Under the pieces are notes generated by a model, which saw only the letters and a program-made list of their open reading frames with translations, searched no databases and was not told the origin of the DNA. From contig NZ_SCOU01000001.1 in NCBI RefSeq assembly GCF_005502435.1, positions 1 to 64,000 on the forward strand: a DNA stretch of 64,000 bases, written 5' to 3'. The stretch comes from Methylobacillus flagellatus (GTDB lineage Bacteria > Pseudomonadota > Gammaproteobacteria > Burkholderiales > Methylophilaceae). The translations under genes and the position numbers were made by a program. How positions within the stretch are numbered: the first letter of the stretch is position 1; the number at the start of each line of letters is the position of its first letter. Of the stretch, positions 51,302 to 59,925 are shown in pieces.

Positions 51302-52246
51302 ATGCTGCTGATCTTCTTTGCAGTGCTGGGGCTGCTGGCGAGCTATCTGATCTATGACTATCTGGTCACAGCGCGCACTGACGCACTGCGTGATCGATTG
51401 CTGGCCGGGCAGGAACTGGGGCCGGATGATAGTGGCAGCCTGTGGTCGGATGCGGCGGATCTGTTCCACCTGGCTGAAGTGCGCGAGATGTTGTATCGCA
51501 GTTATCTACTGCGACAAGTTGATACCCGTATCAAGCGCGCCAATCTGCCGTTCTCTTTATGGACCTACATTGTCATGGTAGCAGCACTGACAGCGATGGC
51601 AGGCGTATTAGTGTGGTTTTACTTTTCCATGCTGTGGCCTGTGGTCGTGGCGGTGGTTATGACCATCCTCGCCTGTTGGTTAGTACTGGGCTATTTGGCT
51701 AGTCGCAGACAGAAACAGCATGATGATCAACTGCCAGCCATGATATCCAGTTTTATCACTACACTGCGCTCAGGTGGCACACCTATGACAGCGCTGCAGT
51801 CTGTGGCTAAACATGGCCGCGATCCGATCTCAACATCCATGACCATGGTAGCGGATGCCTTGCAACTGGGCCGCCCCCCCAGTCAAGCCTGGCAGGAATG
51901 GGCCGAATACTGGGATACGCGTGCCACACGATTACTGGCGCGCGGTGTACGCATCAAGTGGGAGGCGGGCGGTCAGATGACCAGCATGCTGCAACATATC
52001 CTGGACACGCTGGAGTTCCGCAAGCGCATGGAGTTGCGCGTCAGTGCATTGACTGCACAAGCCAAACTGTCTGCCTGGGTGTTGTCAGCTTTGCCGATAG
52101 CGCTATTTTGGGTCGGATATAGTTTTCGTCCCGATCTGATCAATGCCATGATCAATGACGATTTTGGACGTAAATTGCTGTATGCAGCCGCTATCTTCAA
52201 TGTGCTTGGCTTCATCTGGCTACGTCGCATGGCAAAACTCAGGTAG
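51302..52246 (+). CDS. tadB: Tad pilus inner-membrane protein TadB
   Basis: A 314-residue T2SSF-domain protein. It has an N-terminal transmembrane helix, a short cytosolic part, two more helices at about 85-135, the T2SSF core with LPAMISSFITTLRSGGTPMTALQSV in part and LARGVRIKWEAGGQMTSML, and two C-terminal helices. TadB and TadC form the inner-membrane platform on which TadA acts. It begins two bases after tadA. Confidence 0.92.
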   Translation: MLLIFFAVLGLLASYLIYDYLVTARTDALRDRLLAGQELGPDDSGSLWSDAADLFHLAEVREMLYRSYLLRQVDTRIKRANLPFSLWTYIVMVAALTAMAGVLVWFYFSMLWPVVVAVVMTILACWLVLGYLASRRQKQHDDQLPAMISSFITTLRSGGTPMTALQSVAKHGRDPISTSMTMVADALQLGRPPSQAWQEWAEYWDTRATRLLARGVRIKWEAGGQMTSMLQHILDTLEFRKRMELRVSALTAQAKLSAWVLSALPIALFWVGYSFRPDLINAMINDDFGRKLLYAAAIFNVLGFIWLRRMAKLR

Positions 52247-52252
52247 GCCACC

Positions 52253-53101
52253 ATGCTTGTTGCTGCATCAGTCATGCTAGTCATACTTTGCGCTGTTTAC
52301 TTTGCGTTGTTGTCCTATCGCCAAAGTGTCGTTCGCAATCGTCTGCGTGACCGCATTCTGTATGGTTTTAGCGAAGAGGAACAGGAAGCAGAAGCGGACC
52401 TTTCCGCAGGCGACTATGGCTTGCAAGGTTCGGCGCGGTTCTATTTTCACCTACGTAAGTTCATCGCCACCACACAGGGTCGCTTCACCTTGCTGCTGGT
52501 GGGCGGGGCTCTGGGGGTCATTGCAAGTTTGCTGCTGGGCAAGCACGACAGCATGGCCACCTATGCGGTCCTTTCCGGGGGTGGGCTGCTACTTTTGTGC
52601 ATGTTCTGGTTGCGCAATTACCGGAAGAATCATGACAGTATGGTCAAGGAGGAGCTGCCAAATCTGCTGGAAACAGTGGCGGCCATCATGGAGAGTGGCG
52701 TGGCATTCGAGTCTGCACTCAATTTTGTGCTGCAGGAATCGGACCGTCGTCATCCACTTTATTTTGAACTCAACATCATGAACGAGGCCATGTTGCGCGG
52801 CCGGCGCCGTAATGAAGCTTTGCGTTTGTGGGCAGGGCGTAGCCGCGTCGAAGCGGTAGGCGATGTGGCCTCCGGATTGATACAGGCCGATCAGACGGGT
52901 GCATCACTTGGCGGAGTGATGCGTCACCATGCGCAAGCATTGATGCGCGAGAACGAGGCCGAGACACAGCGTAGGGCAGAGCGCTTGCCTATCCGCATGC
53001 TGTTACCCATGGTCAGCATGATCCTGCCTGCGGTGTTCATACTTGCTGCCGGCCCTAGCGTTATTCGCATATTCCAGATCATCGACGAGATCATTTCCTG
53101 A
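52253..53101 (+). CDS. tadC: Tad pilus inner-membrane protein TadC
   Basis: A 282-residue partner of TadB with the same T2SSF layout: an N-terminal helix, two central helices (about 80-120), then KEELPNLLETVAAIMESGVAFESAL in part, EALRLWAGRSRVEAVGDVASGL and the C-terminal helix PIRMLLPMVSMILPAVFILAAGP. It starts six bases after tadB and is followed three bases later by the DUF192 gene, so the Tad unit reads straight on into the exporter genes. Confidence 0.92.
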   Translation: MLVAASVMLVILCAVYFALLSYRQSVVRNRLRDRILYGFSEEEQEAEADLSAGDYGLQGSARFYFHLRKFIATTQGRFTLLLVGGALGVIASLLLGKHDSMATYAVLSGGGLLLLCMFWLRNYRKNHDSMVKEELPNLLETVAAIMESGVAFESALNFVLQESDRRHPLYFELNIMNEAMLRGRRRNEALRLWAGRSRVEAVGDVASGLIQADQTGASLGGVMRHHAQALMRENEAETQRRAERLPIRMLLPMVSMILPAVFILAAGPSVIRIFQIIDEIIS

Positions 53102-53104
53102 GCC

Positions 53105-53464
53105 ATGCCCCTTATGCAGCAGATACAGCATCAAGCCAGTGCACGCCTGCTGGTGGCACGTTTGAGACGTGCGGATAATTTTTTCACGCGCCTCGCCGGT
53201 TTGTTGGGGCGTAAACCCTTGCAGCCAGGCGAAGGGCTGCTCATCACGCCATGCCAGCAGGTGCATACCCACTTCATGGGCTATGCCATCGACGTGGTGT
53301 TTCTGGACGCCAGTCTGCAGGTGCTGGAGATCTATCGCGCGATGCGGCCCTGGCGTATCAGTGCCTATGTTCGCAAAGCGGCGCATGTGCTGGAACTGCC
53401 TGCACATGCGGCTAGTGAGGTGCAGATCGGTGACCTGCTGGTGCTGACAGGAGACAAGGCATGA
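53105..53464 (+). CDS. DUF192 family protein
   Basis: A 119-residue protein with the DUF192 fold, shown by RLAGLLGRKPLQPGEGLLI, CQQVHTHFMGYAIDVVFLDA and VLELPAHAASEVQIGD. DUF192 proteins are small beta-barrel proteins of unknown function, sometimes exported; this one has no signal peptide. A single-gene linkage with Tad pili is known in several bacteria, so it may be an accessory. Its stop overlaps the following ABC ATPase start as ATGA, which binds the Tad and exporter blocks together. Confidence 0.85.
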   Translation: MPLMQQIQHQASARLLVARLRRADNFFTRLAGLLGRKPLQPGEGLLITPCQQVHTHFMGYAIDVVFLDASLQVLEIYRAMRPWRISAYVRKAAHVLELPAHAASEVQIGDLLVLTGDKA

Positions 53465-54309
53465 TACGTCTGGATCAGCTCACCATACGCTTCGGCCAGT
53501 TCAATGCGGTCGATGGACTCAGCCTCGCGGTCGAGGCGGGCGAACTGTTCGGCTTTTTGGGCCCGAACGGTGCAGGCAAGACCACCACCATACGTGCTCT
53601 TACTGGGGCGCTAAAGCCCAGCGCTGGTAGCGTAAGCATCAACGGACATGCCTTGCCCTGGCAGTTGGACATCGTCAAACCCATCATGGGTTATGTGCCG
53701 GACACCGAGAACCATTTTGATGATTTCACCGGCCGCGAAAACCTGCAGCTGTATGCGCGCCTGTATGGGGTGGACAGTGCCAGCGTGGAAGACTGGCTGG
53801 CCCGCTTGCAGCTTAGCGAAGCGGCCGATCTCAAAGTGCGTAACTATTCCAAGGGCATGAAAAAGAAGCTGCTGATCGCGCGCGAACTGCTGCACAGCCC
53901 CAGGCTGGTGTTCTTCGATGAGCCCACCGCCAATCTGGATGCGCATTCCATCCAGCTGGTGCGCCGCCTGCTGCGCGAGCTGGCAGCGTCGGGCACCACG
54001 GTGTTCCTCACCACGCATGATATGGACGAGGTGGAGCAGATCTGTGACCGCGTGGCCATCATCGCCAAAGGACGTCTGCTCGAATGCGACACGCCCACCG
54101 CCTTCATCACCCGGCATGCCGAGCGCTATTGCGATGTGCAATATGACAGGGACGGTAAATCCATGCGCGAAACCTTGCATCTGGATGTGCCAGAAGACAA
54201 AGCCAGGCTGTCCCGTATCGTCACGGAAGAGCACTGCGTGCGTGTGCATTCACGCGAATTCCGCTTTGAGGATGTGTTCCGTAAACTGACTGGGCAGGCG
54301 TACACATGA
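53461..54309 (+). CDS. ABC exporter ATPase A (NatA-like)
   Basis: A 282-residue ATP-binding subunit with Walker A GPNGAGKTT near residue 37, a Q-loop region MGYVPDTENHFDDFTGRENL, a variant signature NYSKGMKKKLLIAREL near 135, Walker B LVFFDEPTANLD and switch His TTHDMDE. This pattern is that of ABC-2 type exporters (NatA, drug and lipid exporters). A C-terminal domain of about 65 residues follows. It partners the next gene's permease, with an ATGA overlap. Confidence 0.9.
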   Translation: MIRLDQLTIRFGQFNAVDGLSLAVEAGELFGFLGPNGAGKTTTIRALTGALKPSAGSVSINGHALPWQLDIVKPIMGYVPDTENHFDDFTGRENLQLYARLYGVDSASVEDWLARLQLSEAADLKVRNYSKGMKKKLLIARELLHSPRLVFFDEPTANLDAHSIQLVRRLLRELAASGTTVFLTTHDMDEVEQICDRVAIIAKGRLLECDTPTAFITRHAERYCDVQYDRDGKSMRETLHLDVPEDKARLSRIVTEEHCVRVHSREFRFEDVFRKLTGQAYT

Positions 54310-55463
54310 TGAAACGCTTGAACCGGCTATGGGTGCTTTACAGCAAGGAATGGTTGCGGCTGCGCCGTAATCCGGCAGCGCTGATGGCGGTGGGGCTGTT
54401 GATCCTGATGGCCTTGCTGGTCAGTATCGAGAGTAAAGCCAGTGCCCAGGCCAAGCGCGCGTCGCAAGGCCCGTGTCTGGTGGTGTATCCGGCTGAGGAC
54501 GACTTCATACGCCACCTTAAAGCGAATCAGCATCCGCGTCTGCCGGTGCGCTTCCAGGCCTTGCCCAGGGCATTCGAACCGGGTGTGCGCATGGACTATC
54601 CAGCCAGGGTCAGCTGTGTGGCCGAGATCGGTATGCGCAAGACTGAAAGCGCTGCCAAGACGGACAGCGCCGCTAACACTGACAGCGCGCGCGCAGAGCG
54701 CCGTGTGCTGTTCCGCTACGCCGGTACCGATCTCAAGCAGATCAACGGCCTGTCGCGCTGGGTGCTGGCCGGGCTGGCCGCCTACCACAGTGGCGACAAC
54801 ATACAGCAGGGCTTGCGCCCACTGCCTGCAAAAGCCGCAGCCACCGCGTCGTCCACCTTCGATCTGGGCAGCAGCAAGTCCAAGGCGGTGGTCGGCGCCA
54901 TGCTCATGTTCTCCACGCAGTTCTTTGTGTGCTGTGCCTTGTTCATCTCGCTCACGGCACACGAGCGCGAGCGCGGCATCACCCAAGCGCTGGCCATGAC
55001 CACGGCTGGTCCGGGCGAGCAATGGCTGGCCAAGTTCCTGTTCCACCTTACCTTGTCCTTGCTGGCCAGTGCCGCCATCTTGCAGATCCTGATGCCGGTC
55101 ATGCTGCAAGCCGCGTTGAGCTGGTTGCTTATCGTATGCAGCAGCATAGGCTTGATCTCCATCGCCACGCTATTAACCAGCCTGAGCCGTAGCCAGACCT
55201 CTGCCAGTTTGATGGGCTTCTGTTATCTGATGCTGGTGGGGGTCGTGTTCGCACTGGCACAGAATTTCCCGGCCTTTGATGTGCTGCGTGGTTTCATGTT
55301 CGAGTTCCACAGCATCAGCCTGCAGACCCTGCTGCTCGACAGGCCGGACAAGGATTTTGTCGTTAAAGGGCTGATACACACCGCCAATCTGATGATCATG
55401 CCGGTGCTGCTGATGGGCCTCGCTATCTGGGTATGGAAACGGCGCGGCTGGCGTCAGCCATGA
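54306..55463 (+). CDS. ABC-2 type exporter permease A
   Basis: A 385-residue membrane protein with one helix near residues 25-42, a large non-cytoplasmic domain (about 45-195, including an Ala/Lys/Thr/Ser-rich stretch near 110-130), then about five transmembrane helices and the ABC-2 hallmark FISLTAHERERGITQALAMT. This layout is that of NatB/YhaP-type permeases. The substrate cannot be told. The stop overlaps the hydrolase-like gene start as ATGA. Confidence 0.85.
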   Translation: MMKRLNRLWVLYSKEWLRLRRNPAALMAVGLLILMALLVSIESKASAQAKRASQGPCLVVYPAEDDFIRHLKANQHPRLPVRFQALPRAFEPGVRMDYPARVSCVAEIGMRKTESAAKTDSAANTDSARAERRVLFRYAGTDLKQINGLSRWVLAGLAAYHSGDNIQQGLRPLPAKAAATASSTFDLGSSKSKAVVGAMLMFSTQFFVCCALFISLTAHERERGITQALAMTTAGPGEQWLAKFLFHLTLSLLASAAILQILMPVMLQAALSWLLIVCSSIGLISIATLLTSLSRSQTSASLMGFCYLMLVGVVFALAQNFPAFDVLRGFMFEFHSISLQTLLLDRPDKDFVVKGLIHTANLMIMPVLLMGLAIWVWKRRGWRQP

Positions 55464-56890
55464 TGTGGCGATGCGTGCTGGCGGTGTTGCTGCTGTGCAG
55501 CAGTGCGCTGTCGGCAGCGCAAGATGCCCAACCCTGCCGCATCACTGGCTATAGCTACGAGATCCTGTGCGGTGAGCTGCTGGTGCCTGCCGACCCGCAA
55601 CAGCCACAACTCGGCACCATCAAGGTGGCCTGGCGCAAGATCGCGGCACGGGCACGCTACCCCAGGCCAGACCCGTTGATATGGATACCGGATGGTATTG
55701 GTGGCGATGCAACCGAATACGCTCCCGGCCTGAGTGCCACATTGACCCGTGTGCTCAATACGCGTGACCTGATCTGGCTGGACACACGCGGTAGCGGCGC
55801 TTCTAGCCCTTTGCAGTGCGCACCGCCTGGCCCGGCCTCCATCAGCAAGCGACTGGAACGGTTCAGTGATGCGCGCACGCTGGCCGCCTGTCAGCAAGCC
55901 ATCCTCGCCGCGGGCGGCCTCGCAGTGTACACCCCGCAACGCATGGCCGCTGATCACGAACAGTTGCGGCAACAACTGGGTCTCAAGCAGGTGAACGTGC
56001 TGGCAGAAGGCACAGGCGTAGAGGTGGCGAAAGCCTGGGTGCGGTTACAGCCCAATGTCATTAATAAGATGGTGTGGGAAAGCCCCTTGCCTGCTGACGA
56101 CCCACTGGCATTCCAGTCCAGCTACAGTGCCGATGCCCTTGCCCGGCTGCTGACCAACTGTGAGCAGAACCTGCGCTGCAATACCGCCTACCCAACTCTG
56201 AATGGCAGGCTGGAACAGATACTGCGCCAGTTGCCAGTGAGCTTGACACTGCCACACCCGCAGACTGGCCATCTGGACAACGTTATTCTGGATGAGCGCA
56301 TGTTGGCCAGCCTGCTGACCTCCATATTGCGCAGCACTAGCTTGAGTTCCGCACTGCCTGCTGCGCTGGAGCAGGCGGCCAATGGGCACTGGCTGGCACT
56401 GCTTGGTTTGTCGTCTTCGCTCTGGTCGCGTGATGACACGCGTTTCAATCACGGTCTGTGGCTGGCACGCCAATGCCAGTGGCTGACGCAACGTCAGGGC
56501 GCGCCCAGTTCTGTATGGGGGCAGTGGTTCCATCAGCATAAGGTCTCCAGCCTGCAAACCAATTGCGCGGGCTTGTCGCCTTTGCCTGGCAGCGGCCTCG
56601 CTACTGTTGATCTAGATGACATCCCCACGCTGGTGCTGGCTGCCCGCTACAGTGACGCGACGCTCGCTGATCGCGCTAGGCGGCATGTGGTCAAGGTGCC
56701 GGGTGCGACCCAACATGTGTTGTCCCATGGCTGCGCGCGCGATGTGATCTACCGCTTTATGGCGGCAGATGGCATGCCGGAAAAAGCCAGTCTGGACGCA
56801 GAATGTCTGTTGCGCATCAAAGCACCGGCGCCAGGACAGGTGTCCGCGCCGCTGCAGGCGCTGCCTGCCGCTAAGGAGGTCGGGCCATGA
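55460..56890 (+). CDS. Secreted alpha/beta-hydrolase-like protein with degenerate active site
   Basis: It is 476 residues from the ATG that overlaps the previous stop. A signal peptide spans about residues 1-22 (VLAVLLLCSSALSAAQ). The body resembles tripeptidyl aminopeptidase/proline iminopeptidase-type hydrolases: PLIWIPDGIGGDATEYAP, RDLIWLDTRGSGASSPLQC, and a C-terminal segment with HVLSHGCARDVIYRF. However, the nucleophile elbow, normally GGSYG, reads LAEGTGVEVAKAW, with glycine in place of the serine, and the usual Asp segment reads ARYSDATLADRA. It probably does not hydrolyse. It is sandwiched between two ABC exporters in the same operon. Confidence 0.78.
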   Translation: MMWRCVLAVLLLCSSALSAAQDAQPCRITGYSYEILCGELLVPADPQQPQLGTIKVAWRKIAARARYPRPDPLIWIPDGIGGDATEYAPGLSATLTRVLNTRDLIWLDTRGSGASSPLQCAPPGPASISKRLERFSDARTLAACQQAILAAGGLAVYTPQRMAADHEQLRQQLGLKQVNVLAEGTGVEVAKAWVRLQPNVINKMVWESPLPADDPLAFQSSYSADALARLLTNCEQNLRCNTAYPTLNGRLEQILRQLPVSLTLPHPQTGHLDNVILDERMLASLLTSILRSTSLSSALPAALEQAANGHWLALLGLSSSLWSRDDTRFNHGLWLARQCQWLTQRQGAPSSVWGQWFHQHKVSSLQTNCAGLSPLPGSGLATVDLDDIPTLVLAARYSDATLADRARRHVVKVPGATQHVLSHGCARDVIYRFMAADGMPEKASLDAECLLRIKAPAPGQVSAPLQALPAAKEVGP

Positions 56891-57690
56891 GTCATGCCGC
56901 TATGCTAGTCGGCAATTCAAGCAATGGCCTAACCGATAGCCCAAACGCCAGCCCAGCCAGCATCGTTGTGCAGCACGTGCATAAAGGCTATGGGCGAGGC
57001 GCAAGGCGAGTGCAAGCCTTGTCTGATGTGAGTTTTCAGGCCATGCCTGGGCAGATCACGGCGCTGCTTGGGCCGAATGGGGCAGGCAAGACCACGTTGC
57101 TGCGCCTGCTGGCAGGGCTGCAGCTGCCGGATGCCGGTCAGCTCAGTCTGGCCGGTTTACCGGTAGCACAGGCGCGTCACCTGCTCGGTTTTTACAGCGA
57201 GGGCTGCGGCCTGTATCCGCGCCTGACCGCACGCGAGAACATGCACTATTTTGGCCGCCTGCATGGCATGGCGGACGCGCAGCTCGCAGCGCGTATCCAG
57301 CAGTTGAGCGAACCGCTGGACCTGTTGCGCCTGCTGGACCGCCCCGTGGGCCCGTGCAGTCTGGGTGAACGCATGCGTGTGGCCTTGGCACGTGCACTGA
57401 TCCATGACCCGGCCATCATCATCCTGGATGAGCCCACCAATGGCCTGGACCTGGCCTCGGTCAGGCGACTGCGTCGTTATCTGCGCTATCTGGTGAGCAG
57501 CGAAGGCGGCAACAAGTGCCTGCTGTTTTCCAGCCATGTGATGCATGAAGTGGCCAAGCTGGCCGATGAAGTGGTGCTGATCGCCCAGGGGCGTGTGGCG
57601 GACAGCGGCAGCGTGCCGGAGTTGTGTGCACGCGCCCATGCGCCTGATCTGGAAGAGGCTTTCGTGACACTGACAGGACAACCGGGCTGA
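56887..57690 (+). CDS. ABC exporter ATPase B (NatA-like)
   Basis: A 267-residue ATP-binding subunit with about 25 extra Asn/Ser-rich N-terminal residues, Walker A GPNGAGKTTLLRLL near residue 62, Q-loop LLGFYSEGCGLYPRLTAREN, signature CSLGERMRVALARAL, Walker B IIILDEPTNGLD and switch FSSHVMHE (His present). It is diverged from exporter ATPase A. It overlaps the hydrolase-like gene by ATGA and the next permease by one base. Confidence 0.9.
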   Translation: MSHAAMLVGNSSNGLTDSPNASPASIVVQHVHKGYGRGARRVQALSDVSFQAMPGQITALLGPNGAGKTTLLRLLAGLQLPDAGQLSLAGLPVAQARHLLGFYSEGCGLYPRLTARENMHYFGRLHGMADAQLAARIQQLSEPLDLLRLLDRPVGPCSLGERMRVALARALIHDPAIIILDEPTNGLDLASVRRLRRYLRYLVSSEGGNKCLLFSSHVMHEVAKLADEVVLIAQGRVADSGSVPELCARAHAPDLEEAFVTLTGQPG

Positions 57691-58850
57691 TGCAACGTAT
57701 CCGTACCGTGTGCGCCAAAGAGCTGCTCGACACCTTGCGTGACTGGCGCTCCTTGTTGCTGGTGATGCTGGTGACCGTGCTCTCCGGCCCGCTGCTGCTG
57801 ATCATGATCACCAATAGCCTGGCCAGTTTCGAAGCGCGTGCCGAGCGCCGTATCGTGCTGGTGCAAGGCATAGCGCATGCGCCCTCGCTCGCGGACTACC
57901 TGACGCGTGAAACCGTGACACTGGAGGAAGCGCCAGCGGATTTCCGCACACAACTGGCCTCAGGCAAGCTGGCCGACCCGGTGCTGATCGTGCCAGCAGG
58001 CTTCGAGGCGGCCTGGCAGCAGGATCAGCCGCTGACGCTGGAACTGGTCAGCCATTCCGGCAATGGGCGCGCCAATGCCGGTGTCAGCCGCCTGAAGCGC
58101 TGGCTGCGTGGCTATGCCAGTGAACGTGCGCAACTCAAGTTGCTGCTGCGCGGCGTGCATGCAGGCAGCTATGACACGCTCAAGATCGAAGAGATCGATC
58201 TCGCCAGTGCGCGTGCCGATGTGTCACGCGTGTTCGGCATGCTGCCGTTCTTTCTGATCTTGGCCGCGCTGTATGGTCTGTGGTCGGCCGCCATCGACGC
58301 CACTGCTGGCGAGCGTGAACGTGGCACATTGGCACCGGTGCGGGTCACGCCGGTCAGCACGCTGGAGCTGGTGCTGGGCAAGTGGTTTTCGATCGTGCTG
58401 GTAGGGGCGCTGGTGAGTGGTTTGGCCGTGTTCAGCTTTCTGCCTGCGCAGGCCATGATGCACAGCGAAACGCTGCGCGCCATGCTGGCCTTTGGTCAAC
58501 GTGAAGCCTGGCTATGTTATGCCGCTGTTGTGCCGCTGGTGCTGTTGTATGGGGCCGTGCTGATGTGGATAGGCATGGTGTCGCGCAGCGTGCGGCAAGC
58601 GCAACTGGGCGCCACCGGCGTGGTGCTGCTGTCTTCGGTATTGCCGCTGATGGTGCAATTCGACGCGGCAGGACAGGCGGGCTGGCATGCCTGGCTGCCG
58701 GTAGTGTCGCAGCATCAGATGATACTGGCCGTGCTGGCTGGCACTCCGGTCAGCCTGATTCAAGGACTGCAAGCCAGCGCTGCCTGCCTCGCACTGTCCG
58801 GGCTGATGCTTTACTGCACCGCCCGGCGCATGCAGCACACGCTGGACTGA
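57690..58850 (+). CDS. ABC-2 type exporter permease B (NatB-like)
   Basis: A 386-residue membrane protein with a first helix at about residues 23-42, a large extracytoplasmic domain (about 45-175) and six C-terminal helices. MLPFFLILAALYGLWSAAIDATAGERERGTLAPVRVTP (in part) carries the ABC-2/NatB signature. It is the last gene of the plus-strand run. Convergent rcpC ends 101 bases further on; that gap has only a weak CTAAC/GTTAG stem followed by a T-run as a possible terminator. Confidence 0.88.
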   Translation: MQRIRTVCAKELLDTLRDWRSLLLVMLVTVLSGPLLLIMITNSLASFEARAERRIVLVQGIAHAPSLADYLTRETVTLEEAPADFRTQLASGKLADPVLIVPAGFEAAWQQDQPLTLELVSHSGNGRANAGVSRLKRWLRGYASERAQLKLLLRGVHAGSYDTLKIEEIDLASARADVSRVFGMLPFFLILAALYGLWSAAIDATAGERERGTLAPVRVTPVSTLELVLGKWFSIVLVGALVSGLAVFSFLPAQAMMHSETLRAMLAFGQREAWLCYAAVVPLVLLYGAVLMWIGMVSRSVRQAQLGATGVVLLSSVLPLMVQFDAAGQAGWHAWLPVVSQHQMILAVLAGTPVSLIQGLQASAACLALSGLMLYCTARRMQHTLD

Positions 58851-58951
58851 CCCTGGAGATGGATTCTGGCTGATCAGCTCGCCAGCATGGCTACTAACCA
58901 AGCGCAATAGTTAGCCTGCTAGGGTTTTTGCAAGGCTGGAGGATCGTTACC

Positions 58952-59923
58952 TTATTGCGGATATCGGTCCGTGTGCATGAACGAAGATTGTTGCTGCGCA
59001 TCCGTACCATAGATCATGGTGATGGTGTTTGGGTCGGGCTTCGCTCTGGGCATGCGTGTCGTGGTATCCAGCGGCTTGCTCTCGGTTAAGCGCACCTCAT
59101 CATTGAATGGGCGGAACACATAGCGCATGTAAGCACCGCTTGCAGCGGCCAGGGTGGTTACATGGGCATCCTGAGGCGTCATTTGCAGCACGATGAATTC
59201 AGTATCCAGCGAGGTATTGGCATTACGGCCACGTCGTCCATTCGGAACTGGCACCGTCATCACCTCCGCGCCTTCGGCTACCAGGGTCGCACTGGTGGCG
59301 TTAAGGATGCCACGGTTGGCCGTATTCGGTGCCTGTGCTCTGCGACGTCGCTCTGCAGTTGCGCCAGGTTGGGTGCCCGCTACGCTAGCAGGCCCCAATG
59401 CAGGCAGATTGCCACCGCCTAGTGCACCGCCAGGCCCGGGTTGGCTGATCGATAGCAAGTCTATCTTGTCACCCACCCGGATCGAAAAGATCGAGCCAGG
59501 GAACAGCGCAGCACTTAATACCACGACGCGATAGCCCGGTTTTGCAATACCCGAGTAGGTGCCGGGAGCACCGGAGGTCGCAACATCGGATTCACGGATA
59601 TAGTCGCCTGCCGGGATGGAGCGTCTAACATAACGACCGATATATTGATCTGGTGCGATCAAGGCATCTGTGGGTACGCGCTCAGGTGGGACGAAAGATG
59701 TACGGATCAGGTTGCCAGAAATGCGTCCGCCTATCGGAATATCTCGCGTAACCTTGGGGATGGCGATATAGCCAGCAGGGCGCTGCGCTTGTACTGGTGC
59801 AGGTTTCTTTTGCATGCCTAGCATCGCATAAGCACCCCCACCAAGTACCAGCAATACGATGAGTGCCAGAATGAGTTGCTGGCGTTTTTTCTGACGGATG
59901 CGAGCGGAGTTTTGTTGAGCCAT
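58952..59923 (-). CDS. rcpC: Tad pilus assembly protein RcpC/CpaB
   Basis: A 323-residue protein with a basic N-terminus, one transmembrane helix at about residues 17-36, a SAF domain (PKVTRDIPIGGRISGNLIRT in part, RSIPAGDYIRESDV) and an RcpC/CpaB domain with PGYRVVVLSAALFPGSIFSIRVGDKIDLL in part. A Gly/Ala/Arg-rich insertion (about 165-205) interrupts it. CpaB works with the secretin. In most Tad loci it is upstream of rcpA on the same strand; here it is 11 kb away on the opposite strand, directly after the pseudopilin gene with two bases between. Confidence 0.9.
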   Translation of the reverse strand: MAQQNSARIRQKKRQQLILALIVLLVLGGGAYAMLGMQKKPAPVQAQRPAGYIAIPKVTRDIPIGGRISGNLIRTSFVPPERVPTDALIAPDQYIGRYVRRSIPAGDYIRESDVATSGAPGTYSGIAKPGYRVVVLSAALFPGSIFSIRVGDKIDLLSISQPGPGGALGGGNLPALGPASVAGTQPGATAERRRRAQAPNTANRGILNATSATLVAEGAEVMTVPVPNGRRGRNANTSLDTEFIVLQMTPQDAHVTTLAAASGAYMRYVFRPFNDEVRLTESKPLDTTTRMPRAKPDPNTITMIYGTDAQQQSSFMHTDRYPQ

Positions 59924-59925
59924 GA

